Shown: positions 51,771-61,268 of the stretch, piece after piece
How positions within the stretch are numbered: position 1 is the first letter of the stretch
Layout of the letters: each line of letters opens with the position of its first letter
Assembly (NCBI RefSeq): GCF_002174305.1
Contig: NZ_MIJB01000006.1
Location: forward strand, 1 to 64,000
Source of the DNA: Aeromicrobium sp. PE09-221
GTDB taxonomy: Bacteria; Actinomycetota; Actinomycetes; Propionibacteriales; Nocardioidaceae
Reading direction: 5' to 3'
DNA: 64,000 nt
Notes under the pieces: model-generated
The model's input: only the letters and a program-made list of their open reading frames with translations
The model's database searches: none
Told to the model about the DNA's origin: nothing
Translations under genes and position numbers: made by a program

Positions 51771-53234
51771 TCAGGCCGCGGACGGTGCCGTGGCGGCGGA
51801 CTTACGGGCCCGCGTGAGTCGGTAGAACCCGTAGATGACGCCCGCGATCGCCGAGCCGATCGCGATCGCGACCACCCAGCCGACCGGGTTGCCGACGATC
51901 GGCAACACCAGGAATCCCCCATGCGGGGCAGGCGATGTGACTCCCCAGAGCAGCGTGAGGACCGCGGCGATCGAGCTGCCGAGCATGAGGATCGGAATCA
52001 CCACGAGCGGGTTGCGGGCCGCGAACGGGATCGCGCCCTCGGTGATGTGCGTGGCGCCGAGCGCGTAATTGACGTAGCCCGCGCGTCGCTCACCGGGCTC
52101 GAAGCCCTTGGGGAACAGCGTCACGGCGATCGCCGTGATCATCGGCGGTGCGATGCAGGCCGCCGACACCGCCGCCATGAACTCGAGATTCCCCTGGCCC
52201 AGCAAGGCCACGCCGGTGACATATGCCGCCTTGTTGACCGGACCGCCCATGTCGAAGGCGCACATCACGCCGAGCACGATGCCCAGCACGATCGGGTTGG
52301 CGTCCTGGAAACCGCTGAGGAAGTTCTCCAGGCCCGAGGAGATGTCCGCCATCGGCGCAGAGATGAAGAAGGTGATGCCGCCGAAGAGCAGCGTGCCGAG
52401 CACCGGCATCAGGAAGATCGCCTTCAGGCCGACCAGCGACTTGGGCATCTTCTCGAAGACCTTGCCCAGCAGGAGCATGCCGTAGCCGGCCATGAAACCG
52501 GTGACGATGCCTCCAAGGAAACCGGTCCCCATGTCGGAGGCGACGAGACCGGTGATGAGCCCGACCGTCAGACCCGGGCGCGAGGCGATCGAATACGCGA
52601 TGAAGGCCGAGAGCACCGGCACCATCAGTCCCAGTCCGGTCCCGCCGACCGTGTTGAGCATCTCCGCGAAACGGTTGTACTCATCGGACGAAGGATCGGC
52701 CGAGTAGATGCCGAACAGGAAGGAGACCGCGACGAGCACACCGCCACCGACCACGAACGGCAGCATGTAGGAAACACCGTTCATCAAGTGCTTGTAGACC
52801 GCGCGACCGACCTTGCGCCAGCCTTCCTCGCCCGAGGTGTCGATGGCCTGGACATTGAGGAAGTCGTTCTCGTCGGCGGGCTCGTCCTCGACACCGCCAC
52901 CGGCGCCGACGGGCACCGCGCTCTTGGATTTGGCGAGCACCCGGTCGATGAGATCGTCGGCGTGGTGGATGCCCTCCTTGACCCCGACCTCGACCAACGG
53001 CTTGCCGGCGAAACGCTTCTGATCGACATCCTTGTCCGCGGCGATGATGACACCGTCGGCACGCTCGATCTCCTCAGGCGTCAAGCCGTTCTCGAGCCCC
53101 ACCTGTCCGTGCGTCTCCACACGGATCTCGATCCCCCGTTGCTCCGCGGCCTTCTTGAGTGCCGCCTCGGCCATGTACGTGTGTGCCACACCGGTGGGGC
53201 ACCCCGTCGCAGCGATGATGAACTCGCCAGCCAT
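51771..53234 (-). CDS. PTS fructose IIBC component
   Basis: A 487-residue fusion of a IIB domain (residues 1-100, active Cys12 in IIAATGCPTGVAHTYMAEAAL) and a IIC membrane domain (about 140-480, eight to nine segments with MLPFVVGGGVLVAVSFL, CAFDMGGPVNKAAYVTG and GATHITEGAIPFA). There is no IIA domain, which is supplied by 51163-51600. It imports and phosphorylates fructose at C1, or a related ketose or mannose. ATG 53234 has AAAGGA upstream. It follows the 1-phosphofructokinase gene by 13 bp. Confidence 0.92.
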   Translation of the reverse strand: MAGEFIIAATGCPTGVAHTYMAEAALKKAAEQRGIEIRVETHGQVGLENGLTPEEIERADGVIIAADKDVDQKRFAGKPLVEVGVKEGIHHADDLIDRVLAKSKSAVPVGAGGGVEDEPADENDFLNVQAIDTSGEEGWRKVGRAVYKHLMNGVSYMLPFVVGGGVLVAVSFLFGIYSADPSSDEYNRFAEMLNTVGGTGLGLMVPVLSAFIAYSIASRPGLTVGLITGLVASDMGTGFLGGIVTGFMAGYGMLLLGKVFEKMPKSLVGLKAIFLMPVLGTLLFGGITFFISAPMADISSGLENFLSGFQDANPIVLGIVLGVMCAFDMGGPVNKAAYVTGVALLGQGNLEFMAAVSAACIAPPMITAIAVTLFPKGFEPGERRAGYVNYALGATHITEGAIPFAARNPLVVIPILMLGSSIAAVLTLLWGVTSPAPHGGFLVLPIVGNPVGWVVAIAIGSAIAGVIYGFYRLTRARKSAATAPSAA

Positions 53235-53247
53235 GGTGTTTCCTTTC

Positions 53248-54234
53248 TCAGACGTCGTTCGCGGCGGACGCGGACGACACGGTGGACACCAGAGGAGCCG
53301 AGGGCTCCCCCAGTGGGGTGTCACGATCGACGAGGTCGGCGACCGTTATCCGAGCAGCGAGCTCGGGACGAAGCGGGAAGAGGGTCGAGTCGTGCGCGAC
53401 GGCGCTCGAGGCCCAGAGCACAGCCGTGTGCAGACGCTCGGCGGGATCCGCCGACGAGGCCATGAAGCCCGACAACAAGGCATCACCCGCACCGACGGAG
53501 TTGACGAAGGGGATGTCTCGACTGGTGGCGAGCAGCGCGCGTCGAGGATCGACGTACATCGCCCCGTCGGCGCCGAGGCTCGCGAGCACCGAGCCGGCAC
53601 CACGATCGATCGCCTCACGGGCAGCGACGACGACATCTCCGAAGGTGCGGATCTCGCGGCCCACGAGCTCGGCCAGTTCATGCACATTGGGCTTGATCAG
53701 ATCGGGCCCCGCGGCCAGCGCCAGCGAGAGCGCCTCCCCTGAGGTGTCCACCGCGACATAGACGCCGAGCCCGAGCAGTCGGTCGACGAGCTCATACAGC
53801 TTTCCCGCCCCCATCGACGGCGGAAGGCTCCCGCAGATCAGCACCGCCGACGCGTCACGTGCCGCCTCGAGCACCGCGCTGGTGAACTCCGCCGCCTGAT
53901 CACCGTCGAGCGGCACGCCCGGCTCGTTGATCTTGGTGGAGTGCCCGGGCGTGATCAGGGTGATATTGGTGCGGACCTCACGGCCGGTGTCGACCCTCAC
54001 GAAGGGCAGGCCCGCCTCGGCGAAGGCCTCGTCCATGAAGCGGCCGGTCTGTCCCCCACCGGGGAACACCGTCCGGGTCGGAACCCCCGCGCGGTGCAAC
54101 GCCCAGGAGACGTTGACGCCCTTGCCCGAGGCCTCGCGGGTGGAGCTGCGCGCCCGGTTGACGGCATCGAAGTCGAACGTGTCGGTGGCGACGGTCCAGT
54201 CGATCGCCGGCGAGGGGGTGACGGTGACGATCAT
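53248..54234 (-). CDS. fruK: 1-phosphofructokinase
   Basis: A 328-residue PfkB kinase that converts fructose-1-phosphate to fructose-1,6-bisphosphate. It begins IVTVTPSPAIDWTVATDTF, has the EASGKGVNVSWALHRAGVPT sugar-phosphate site and ends with the catalytic NSVGAGDALLSGFMAS. The ATG overlaps the DeoR stop as ATGA. The PTS genes directly downstream support fructose rather than tagatose as substrate. Confidence 0.92.
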   Translation of the reverse strand: MIVTVTPSPAIDWTVATDTFDFDAVNRARSSTREASGKGVNVSWALHRAGVPTRTVFPGGGQTGRFMDEAFAEAGLPFVRVDTGREVRTNITLITPGHSTKINEPGVPLDGDQAAEFTSAVLEAARDASAVLICGSLPPSMGAGKLYELVDRLLGLGVYVAVDTSGEALSLALAAGPDLIKPNVHELAELVGREIRTFGDVVVAAREAIDRGAGSVLASLGADGAMYVDPRRALLATSRDIPFVNSVGAGDALLSGFMASSADPAERLHTAVLWASSAVAHDSTLFPLRPELAARITVADLVDRDTPLGEPSAPLVSTVSSASAANDV

Positions 54235-54986
54235 GCGAACTCCACTTCCACGTCGATCTCGGCGAGCTCGGCGCGATGCGTCTCATCGAGCTCTGTGCCG
54301 GTGATGATGATGTCCAGGTCGGTCACCTCGGCATAGGTGACGAGTGAGCGCTGCGCGAACTTGGTGTGGTCCGTGAGCAGCACCGCACTCTCGGCATGGG
54401 CGATGAGCGCCGCCTTCATGGCCGCCTCATCCGGGTCGGGAGTAGCCAGCCCGTGCGCGGCGGAGATGGCGTTGGTGCCGACGAAGGCCATGTCGAAGTG
54501 CATGCTCTCGATCGCGCGCATCGCGATCGGACCGACCTGCGCGGTGGTGCTGGGCCGCACGAGTCCGCCGAAGGTCGACACGCTCACCCGGCTCAACGGG
54601 GCGAGGGCCGTGGCGATGGCCAGAGCATTGGTGTAGACGGTCAGCGGCAGGTCGGGGATCCGCTCGACGAAGGCACGCGTCGTGGAGCCGGCATCGATGA
54701 CGATCGCGCCGCCCTCGGGGATGTGGGCTACTGCGGCCTGGGCGATGCGCTCCTTCTCGTCCACATTCTCGTTGCGCGTGGCGACATCGGGTTCGAAGGT
54801 CATCGGCGCGAGGTGGAGCGCGCCACCGTGGACGCGCCGCAGCAGCCCGCGGTTCTCCAACAGGATGAGGTCCTTGCGGATGGTCTCGGTGGACGTGCCG
54901 AGCACCTCCGCGGCGTCCGCGGCGGTGATGCGCCCGAAAGTACGCAGATCATCCAGCAGGCGCTGTTGACGTTCAGCGGCGAGCAT
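54231..54986 (-). CDS. DeoR-family regulator of the fructose operon
   Basis: A 251-residue repressor with winged helix ITAADAAEVLGTSTETIRKDLILLENRGLLRRVHGGA and sensor domain GGAIVIDAGSTTRAFVERIPDL, MAFVGTNAISAAHGLATPD and SAVLLTDHTKF. It is first in the fruK-fruBC-fruA transcript and divergent from an aldolase-HAD pair. The inducer is likely fructose-1-phosphate. Targets should lie in the 100-bp gap at 54987-55086. Confidence 0.9.
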   Translation of the reverse strand: MLAAERQQRLLDDLRTFGRITAADAAEVLGTSTETIRKDLILLENRGLLRRVHGGALHLAPMTFEPDVATRNENVDEKERIAQAAVAHIPEGGAIVIDAGSTTRAFVERIPDLPLTVYTNALAIATALAPLSRVSVSTFGGLVRPSTTAQVGPIAMRAIESMHFDMAFVGTNAISAAHGLATPDPDEAAMKAALIAHAESAVLLTDHTKFAQRSLVTYAEVTDLDIIITGTELDETHRAELAEIDVEVEFA

Positions 54987-55086
54987 CGGCCGTCCTCTCG
55001 TGACGTGGCTCTCGTGGTTGCGTGTGTTTAATTGTACAAACTTGGGTTACGTTGCGCAAGGTTGTGTTTGCTGGCAGACTGGCGGC
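54987..55086. promoter_or_regulatory. Divergent promoter region of the fructose and aldolase operons
   Basis: The 100-bp gap has a palindrome TTGTACAA (55032-55039) within the wider pair GTTT (55026-55029) and AAAC (55038-55041). A GTTGCGTGTGTTT run (55017-55029) resembles GTTGTGTTTGC at 55061-55071. These are candidate DeoR sites serving both operons. Confidence 0.45.
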
Positions 55087-55908
55087 ATGCTCTCCAGCGC
55101 TCACGATCTCTTCCGGGGCCTGCCACCGGGCACGTCCGTCGCGGCGTTCAATGCGATCACCCTCGAGCACGCCGAGGCCATCGCCGCGGCCGCCGACGAG
55201 ACCGGTGCTCCCGTGGTCATGCAGCTCTCGCAGAACGCCATCGCCTTCCACGAGCGACCCGAGGCGATCGCCGCCGCGATGGTCGCGGTCGCGGAGACCG
55301 CGAGCGCGCCGATCGTGCTGCACCTGGACCACATCACCGACGAGGAGCTCGCCCTCCGCACAGTCGACCTCGGCTTCTCCTCGGTGATGTTCGACGGTGC
55401 GACCCGTGACTACGAGGAGAATGTGGCGGCAACCCGTCGTGTCGCCACCTGGGGTGCCGACCATGGCATCTGGGTCGAGGCAGAACTCGGCGAGATCGGG
55501 GGCAAGGACGGTGCCCACGCGCCCGGCGTCCGCACCGATCCCGAGGAGGCTGCACGATTCGTCGCCGACACCGCTGTGGACTCTCTGGCGGTGGCCGTCG
55601 GCTCGTCGCACGCGATGACCACCCAGTCCGCGAGCCTCGATACAGACCTCATCGAGCGGATCGCTGCGAGCGTCGACGTGCCGCTCGTCCTGCACGGGTC
55701 CTCCGGCGTCCCCGACGAGACCCTCCTCCGGGCGGCCCGCGCGGGCATGCGCAAGATCAACATCGGGACGGCCCTCAACATCGCCTTCACCGGCGCGGTC
55801 CGCGAGTGGCTGGACGCCCACGACGGTGTCGATCCGCGCCGGTATATCGCCCCCGGCCGTGACGCGATGGCCCGCACGTGCGCCCACTACCTGGAGGTTC
55901 TGCGATGA
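55087..55908 (+). CDS. Class II ketose-bisphosphate aldolase
   Basis: A 273-residue zinc aldolase, clearly paralogous to 45712-46563 over its whole length (AFNAITLEHAEAIAAAADETGAPVVMQLS; IVLHLDHITDEELALRTVDLGFSSVMFDGA; EAELGEIGGKDGAHAPGVRTDPEEAARFV). It would cleave fructose-1,6-bisphosphate formed by the divergent fruK. The start is ATG 55087, in a promoter shared with the fru operon. The stop overlaps the HAD gene start by 4 bp. Confidence 0.9.
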   Translation: MLSSAHDLFRGLPPGTSVAAFNAITLEHAEAIAAAADETGAPVVMQLSQNAIAFHERPEAIAAAMVAVAETASAPIVLHLDHITDEELALRTVDLGFSSVMFDGATRDYEENVAATRRVATWGADHGIWVEAELGEIGGKDGAHAPGVRTDPEEAARFVADTAVDSLAVAVGSSHAMTTQSASLDTDLIERIAASVDVPLVLHGSSGVPDETLLRAARAGMRKINIGTALNIAFTGAVREWLDAHDGVDPRRYIAPGRDAMARTCAHYLEVLR

Positions 55909-56582
55909 GTCTGGCGGGAGTGGTGTTCGATCTCGACGGCACGCTCATCGACTCCGAACCGCTCTGGGCCCGTGTGGAGATCTCGGTCGCGGCGAGCGGT
56001 GGCGTGGAATGGACCATCGACGACGCCTTCTCCTTCTTCGGCCGTCCTCTGCGCGAGACCACCCAGGCCATCGTCGATCGCGGGCTCGATCTCACCGTCG
56101 ACGAGGCGATCGCCCGGATGATCGACGAACTGGCGGCGATCTACGAGACATCGGTGCCGTGGCTGCCTGGCGCCCGCGAGCTCCTCTGCGATCTGCGTGA
56201 CGACGACGTGGCCGCGGCCATCGGCACGCAGAGCTTCCGCCGGCTGGCCGAGCTCGTGCAGGAGGACGCCGACGGCACCATCAGGCTGGTCGTCGGCGGC
56301 GACGAGCTGCGGCGCGGCAAGCCCGACCCGGAGGTCTTCCTCACAGCCACCGAGCGTTTGGGGCTGGAGCCCGCGGACATCATCGTCGTCGAGGACTCAC
56401 CCACTGGCGTCCAGGCCGGCGTGGCCGCCGGAGTGCCGGTCCTCGCCGTCCCGCCGACCGACGACGTCTACCGCGTGGTCGCGGAGCTGCCCGGCGTGAG
56501 CATCGCCCGAGGACTGGATCAGGTCACACCGGCGACGCTGCGCGACATCCACGCCGGCGGCCGCGTGGACCTCTGGACCTGA
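55905..56582 (+). CDS. HAD-family sugar phosphatase
   Basis: A 225-residue HAD hydrolase of the beta-phosphoglucomutase/phosphatase-like branch: nucleophile motif VVFDLDGTLIDSEPLW (Asp9, Asp11), motif II AIGTQSFR, Lys in RRGKPDPEVF and motif IV VVEDSPTGVQAG. Either a phosphatase or a mutase is possible; the Asp-x-Asp-Gly-Thr and cap type fit both. Coupled to the aldolase gene by ATGA, it probably removes or moves phosphate on a sugar of that pathway. Its 3' end overlaps the convergent membrane protein gene by 59 bp. Confidence 0.87.
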   Translation: MSLAGVVFDLDGTLIDSEPLWARVEISVAASGGVEWTIDDAFSFFGRPLRETTQAIVDRGLDLTVDEAIARMIDELAAIYETSVPWLPGARELLCDLRDDDVAAAIGTQSFRRLAELVQEDADGTIRLVVGGDELRRGKPDPEVFLTATERLGLEPADIIVVEDSPTGVQAGVAAGVPVLAVPPTDDVYRVVAELPGVSIARGLDQVTPATLRDIHAGGRVDLWT

Positions 56583-57387
56583 CCCACCGCGTTCCGACCT
56601 GTAGGGGCCGCGGGAAGAAGAACGGGACACGGCGCTGGTAGTCGCGATAGCCCGGCCGGTCCTGCATCCGCTGCTCGGTGCGCCTGGCACCGGTGGCGTA
56701 CATCAGGAAATAGGACATCGCGGCAGGCGCCGGCCAGGTCCACGCACCGGGTGCTGAAGCCGATGCCGCCAGCCAGGCTCCGTCCCACACGATCGAATCG
56801 CCGAGGTAATTGGGATGCCGCGATATCCCCCAGAGTCCCGTGTCGAGAACCTCGGGCCTGTGCTGATCGTCGCGCGCCTTATAGGCGTCCTTCTGCCGAT
56901 CGGCGATCGTCTCGATCACCAGGCCGCCCACCATGACGGCGACGCCGAGCGGGAAGAGCGAACGGCGGGCCGATCGCGGCAGCGTGCTCGCCGCCGCGAC
57001 CTGGAGCGGGGCGGATACGAGCACCTGCGCGAGTCCCTGCGTGACGAAGACCTTGCCGACCACCGCCGGAGTGGAGTCTCCCTCGAGGTACTCGGTGTAA
57101 CGAGGATCCTCCTCTTCGCTGTCCCGTAGGCGACCGACCATCAGCGACGACAGCCGTACGGCCCAGGCACTCGTGACCGCCGCCAGAGTCCACCGCCGCC
57201 ACCTGTCTCCGTTGCCGCTGACCGCGCTGGTGATGGCAACGGCCGCCAGGCCGGGCCCCCATACCGCGTCGGCATAATCCCGGCGCCCACGACGAAGCGC
57301 GGCCACGGCCGTAGCGCCCTGCACTACCGCCACCACGAGACCGGCGCGCCGCGCGACGCATCCCAGGTTCGACCTGTCGAGAGCCAT
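56524..57387 (-). CDS. DUF1295 family membrane protein (steroid reductase/isoprenylcysteine methyltransferase-like)
   Basis: A 287-residue membrane protein with about six hydrophobic segments. DTGLWGISRHPNYLGDSIVWDGAWL is the nucleotide-binding segment shared by DUF1295 proteins and 3-oxo-5-alpha-steroid 4-dehydrogenases. RRTEQRMQDRPGYRDYQRRVPFFFPRP near the C-terminus is also standard. Substrate unknown. Its 3' end overlaps the HAD gene on the opposite strand for 59 bp. It follows the flavin-type gene by 2 bp. Confidence 0.87.
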   Translation of the reverse strand: MALDRSNLGCVARRAGLVVAVVQGATAVAALRRGRRDYADAVWGPGLAAVAITSAVSGNGDRWRRWTLAAVTSAWAVRLSSLMVGRLRDSEEEDPRYTEYLEGDSTPAVVGKVFVTQGLAQVLVSAPLQVAAASTLPRSARRSLFPLGVAVMVGGLVIETIADRQKDAYKARDDQHRPEVLDTGLWGISRHPNYLGDSIVWDGAWLAASASAPGAWTWPAPAAMSYFLMYATGARRTEQRMQDRPGYRDYQRRVPFFFPRPLQVGTRWVRSRGPRGRRRGCRAASPV

Positions 57388-57389
57388 GA

Positions 57390-57875
57390 TCAGTCGTTCG
57401 GCTTAACGACACCGTGCCGGGCATCGTAGGTGTCACCCGTCAGCTTGGTCTTGACGAGGCTGATGACCGAGGCCACCCTGCCGCCGGGCGTGTCCCAGAA
57501 CTCCGCTCGATCCACCGTCACCCGCAGCAATGTCGAGTTGTCTCCCTCGGGGCCCTCGGGCAGCCACGCCTCAGCGAAGCTGGTCCAGAGCTCGCGTAGC
57601 TTGTCGACATCGTCGACGACCTCGGCGCGCCCGGTCAGCGAGACCCAGGTGTCAGACGAGCTGAAGGACAGGGTCACATGCGGTCGAGCCCGCAGGTCCT
57701 GGGTGTGCTCGGTGTCGCGGGCGGTGATGAACCACAGCTGCTGCGGATCCAGCTCGGTCTCCTGTCGCGCCATCGGGACGCTCCGCGGCGAGCCCTCATC
57801 GGTGATCGTGGTGAACATGCAGATCGGCATACCGTCGAGCAGTTCGTCGATGGTCCTCGCGTCGCTCTCACTCAT
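57390..57875 (-). CDS. Pyridoxamine 5'-phosphate oxidase-fold protein (general stress type)
   Basis: A 161-residue split-barrel protein of the general stress protein 26 group: MPICMFTTITDEGSPRSVPMARQ, then LWFITARDTEHTQDLRARPHVTLSFSS and the WVSLTGRAEVVDD strand. Such proteins bind flavin or deazaflavin cofactors; enzymatic function is usually unknown. It is upstream of the DUF1295 gene on the same strand and divergent from an SRPBCC protein. Confidence 0.88.
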   Translation of the reverse strand: MSESDARTIDELLDGMPICMFTTITDEGSPRSVPMARQETELDPQQLWFITARDTEHTQDLRARPHVTLSFSSSDTWVSLTGRAEVVDDVDKLRELWTSFAEAWLPEGPEGDNSTLLRVTVDRAEFWDTPGGRVASVISLVKTKLTGDTYDARHGVVKPND

Positions 57876-57969
57876 GCTGTCGCCTCATCCCTTCGGGTCT
57901 GGTCCCTCAACGCTACGGCCGCACCGCGCTCCGCGCGCGATGATGGACGATCGGACCCACACTGGAGAG

Positions 57970-58404
57970 ATGACCTCTGTTTCTCGAACCTTCACCGTCA
58001 AGCCGACACCCGACCGCGTGCTCGACTACCTCCAGGACTTCTCGAATGCCCCCGAGTGGGACCCCGGCACCGAATGGTGCGAACGCCTCGACGACGGCCC
58101 CATAGCTCCGGGCAGCCGCTGGAAGAACCGCTCGAAGATCGCGGGAGTCTCCACCGAGCTCGTCTACGAGCTCAAGGAGCTGACCGACGACCGGGTCGTC
58201 TTCGAGGGCAGGAACGACACTGCGACCGCGACGGACACGATCACCGTACGGCCCCATGAGGACGGCAGCGAGATCACCTACGACGCGCACATCCAGATGC
58301 ACGGCATCGCCAAGATCGCCGACCCGGTGATGAAGGTCGTCTTCGAGAAGATCGGCACCGACACCGAGGACGATCTCGTCACCATCCTCAACCGGCTCGC
58401 CTGA
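57970..58404 (+). CDS. SRPBCC (START-like) protein
   Basis: A 144-residue polyketide cyclase/dehydrase-like helix-grip protein: FTVKPTPDRVLDYLQDFSNAPEWDPGTEWCERLDDGP at the start and a C-terminal helix DPVMKVVFEKIGTDTEDDLVTIL. The fold binds hydrophobic ligands in a cavity. The ATG at 57970 follows GGAGA closely. The gene stands alone and no pathway is indicated by its neighbours. Confidence 0.87.
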   Translation: MTSVSRTFTVKPTPDRVLDYLQDFSNAPEWDPGTEWCERLDDGPIAPGSRWKNRSKIAGVSTELVYELKELTDDRVVFEGRNDTATATDTITVRPHEDGSEITYDAHIQMHGIAKIADPVMKVVFEKIGTDTEDDLVTILNRLA

Positions 58405-58481
58405 GCCGGCGAGACCAGGCGCACACTCGAACATCGTGTAATAGGCGTTCCAAGGGCACCAGGCGTTGTTACGCTCGGAAT

Positions 58482-59342
58482 ATGACGGTCATTCCCGACG
58501 GACACAGCTCGGTTCGATCGCTGCTGTACGCGAGCATGGACACTCTCAGCGACAGCGAACGCCGCGTAGGCCGCGCCCTGCTCGCGCAATACCCGTCCGC
58601 CGGACTGACCACGGTGGCCGAGCTCGCCGGCATCGCGGGCGTCAGCCCTCCCACCGTCATCCGCTTCGTCAACCGGCTCGGCTTCACCGGCTTCCCCGCG
58701 CTCCAACGTGCCCTGGTGCACGAACTCAACGGGGAGCTGGGATCGCCGCTCAAGCAGTACCCGGAGAAGACGCACGGACGAGGTGAGCCCAGCAGTCTGC
58801 GCCACCACGGCGAGGCCTTCGCATCGATGCTCAGCACGACCTTCGACGAGGTTCCGGTCTCAGAGTTCGAATCCCTCGTTCGCCTGCTGTCCGACCCCTC
58901 GCGGCAGGTGCGTATCACCGGTGGCCGGTTCAGCCGCGTGCTGGCCGACTACACGGCCATGCACCTGCAGATCCTGCGCGCCGGAGTCGAGTTCGTGCGC
59001 AGTGAGGACATCGACCAGCGCACCGCGATCGCCGACAGCACCAGTTCGACCGTGCTCGTCGTCTACGACTACCGACGCTATTCCGATGTGAGCCTGCGCC
59101 TCGCGCGTCAGATGAGCGAACGCGGCGCGACGATCTGCCTGTTCACCGACAATTGGCTCTCTCCCATCGCCAAGTTCGCCAAGGTCGTGCTGCCCAGCCG
59201 CGTCGACAGCGCCTCGCCCTTCGACTCCCTCATGGCGGCGATGGCCGTCAGCGAGGCGGCGATTGGTGCCGTGGCCGACCATCTCGGGGAGCAGGGAGTG
59301 CGCCGGCTGTCGGTGATCGAGTCCTCACTCGACACCCACTGA
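58482..59342 (+). CDS. RpiR-family regulator
   Basis: A 286-residue regulator: RpiR helix-turn-helix (LSDSERRVGRALLAQYPSAGLTTVAELAGIAGVSPPTVIRFVNRLGFTGFPALQRAL) and a C-terminal SIS domain (VRITGGRFSRVLADYTAMHL, VLVVYDYRRYSDVSLRLARQM). The SIS phosphosugar loop is altered, VYDYRRYSD in place of the usual Ser-rich SxSGxT, so the ligand may not be a phosphosugar. It converges with the Liv-type importer, 11 bp from its last stop, and may regulate it. Confidence 0.88.
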   Translation: MTVIPDGHSSVRSLLYASMDTLSDSERRVGRALLAQYPSAGLTTVAELAGIAGVSPPTVIRFVNRLGFTGFPALQRALVHELNGELGSPLKQYPEKTHGRGEPSSLRHHGEAFASMLSTTFDEVPVSEFESLVRLLSDPSRQVRITGGRFSRVLADYTAMHLQILRAGVEFVRSEDIDQRTAIADSTSSTVLVVYDYRRYSDVSLRLARQMSERGATICLFTDNWLSPIAKFAKVVLPSRVDSASPFDSLMAAMAVSEAAIGAVADHLGEQGVRRLSVIESSLDTH

Positions 59343-59353
59343 TCGGCGGACCC

Positions 59354-60400
59354 CTACGCCTCGACCGGCTCCTTCTGCTTCACCGACGCGCGCCGTCGTC
59401 GCAGCCCCAGCTCCCGTGCGCCCATCAGACCTAGCGGGAACTTGATCAGGACGAACAACAGCACACCCGCCAGCAGCAGATCCGCGACACCGGCCGGCAG
59501 CGCGGACCCGCCGGTGAACTGGCCGTCCTGGAATCGCCGCAACACCTCCTGCAGCACGCTGACGACGGCCGCGCCCAGCACGGCCCCGCTCAACGAGAGA
59601 TACCCGCCGAGCACGACCATCACGATGAAACCGAAGGTGGCCGACAGGAAGAAGGCGCTCACATTGAACGACGTCACGAAGCAGGCGTACAACGCGCCCG
59701 CCGCGCCGCACAGGAAGGCGCTGAGCACCCACGCGGTCGCACGATGCCGCCCCACCGCGACGCCGCTGGCCACCGACGACCAGTAGTCCTCGCGCGAAGC
59801 CCGCAGTTGCAGTCCGCTGCGCGAGGAGTGATAGGCCCAGGCGACGGCGATCGCGGCGACGGCGAAGCCGAGTGCCGCCCACAGAGTGGTGGCCTGCGGT
59901 ATGCCGATCATGCTCGACGATCCTCGGGTCACCGAGGTCCAGCTGCTCAACACGTTGTAGACGACCATCAGGATCGCCAGGGTCGCGATCCCCGACTGCA
60001 GACCCGTCAACCGGGCGATCGCCGGGGCTGTCGCCAGGCCCAGCACCGCGGCGACGAGACCGCCGACCACGACCGCGACCACGAAACTCGACTGCACATC
60101 GCGCAGGAAGGCCAACGGCTCGGGCAGCTGCGTGAACAAGGTTGCCTTCAGCGGAGCCGGGATCGTCAGGAAGGCTGCCGTGTAGGCACCAAGAGCCATG
60201 AAGGCGACGTGACCGAAGGACATGATCCCCGAGTTCGCCGAGAAGGTCGACAGACCCGCGACGAAGACGATCGACACGAGTGCCAGCACCGCGACCCGCT
60301 GTACGGTCGGCCCTCCGACCGCACCGAGAACCGCCACCAAGGCCGCGATCGCCGAAAGGATGAGCGGAGTCCGCGCCCGCTCGGGTACCAGAACCATCAT
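59354..60400 (-). CDS. Branched-chain amino acid-type ABC permease, LivM-like
   Basis: A 348-residue permease with about ten hydrophobic segments. It has SANSGIMSFGHVAFMALGAYTAA and the coupling region LRASREDYWSSVASGVAVGRHRATAWVLSAFLCGAAGALYA of LivM proteins, and SLSGAVLGAAVVSVLQE. ATG 60400 overlaps the LivH stop (ATGA); ATG 60397 is an alternative. Systems of this class import leucine-type amino acids, amides, urea or short organic acids. Confidence 0.92.
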   Translation of the reverse strand: MMVLVPERARTPLILSAIAALVAVLGAVGGPTVQRVAVLALVSIVFVAGLSTFSANSGIMSFGHVAFMALGAYTAAFLTIPAPLKATLFTQLPEPLAFLRDVQSSFVVAVVVGGLVAAVLGLATAPAIARLTGLQSGIATLAILMVVYNVLSSWTSVTRGSSSMIGIPQATTLWAALGFAVAAIAVAWAYHSSRSGLQLRASREDYWSSVASGVAVGRHRATAWVLSAFLCGAAGALYACFVTSFNVSAFFLSATFGFIVMVVLGGYLSLSGAVLGAAVVSVLQEVLRRFQDGQFTGGSALPAGVADLLLAGVLLFVLIKFPLGLMGARELGLRRRRASVKQKEPVEA

Positions 60401-61268
60401 GAGACACGCACCTTCGATCCGGAGAGGAGGCCTTGGGGACGGACGACCAGGACCCCGATGAGAGCGGTGAACAGGAACGCATCGCGGAAGGCGATGAGAT
60501 CGCTCGGCAGTAGGGCCTCCAAGGTCGCCGTGCCGACACCGAGGATGAAGCCGCCCAGCGCGGCACCGCGCAGACTGCTCATGCCGCCGAGCACGGCGCC
60601 GATCACCCCGATGAGCATCGGCTGCAGGCCCATCTGTGCCGAGACTGCACCCTGCCGGGTCACGAGCACGACGGCTCCTACCGCCGCCAGCACACCGGCG
60701 ATCACGAAGGCGCTCGCGATCACGCGGTTGCCTTTGACGCCGAGTGATTCGGCCATCTGGAAGTTCTCCGCGGCGGCACGCAGTTGGACCCCGAGCGACG
60801 TCCGGCCCATCAGATAGGCCACCGCGACGAGCACCAGACCGCACAGCACCAAGGTCACCAGGTCCCGCACGCTCACCCGTGCACCGAGGATGTCGACCCG
60901 TTGTGCCAGGAAGTCCTGCGGGGGCACACCTTGCGCGCGGGGCAGGACCGTCATGCGCGCCACGCTCTGCAGCGCGAGACTCACCGCGAATGAGGCGATC
61001 ATGAGGGTCACCGGATCGGCGCCACGCAATGGATGGAATGCCAGCCGCTCGCTCAGCAGAGCCACGGCGACGGCGAACACCACCGCCATCGCCACGGCGA
61101 AGAGCCACGGTGCGTCGCGGAAGAAGTACAACGCGAATGCTGCAGCGAGGATGATCTCGCCATAGGCGAAGTTCATCAGGCCGAGTACGCCGAAGAGCAG
61201 CGCCACGCCGATGGTCAGCAGTGCGTAGAGAGCTCCCAGTCCGAGAGCCGAGACGATGTAGTCCACGA

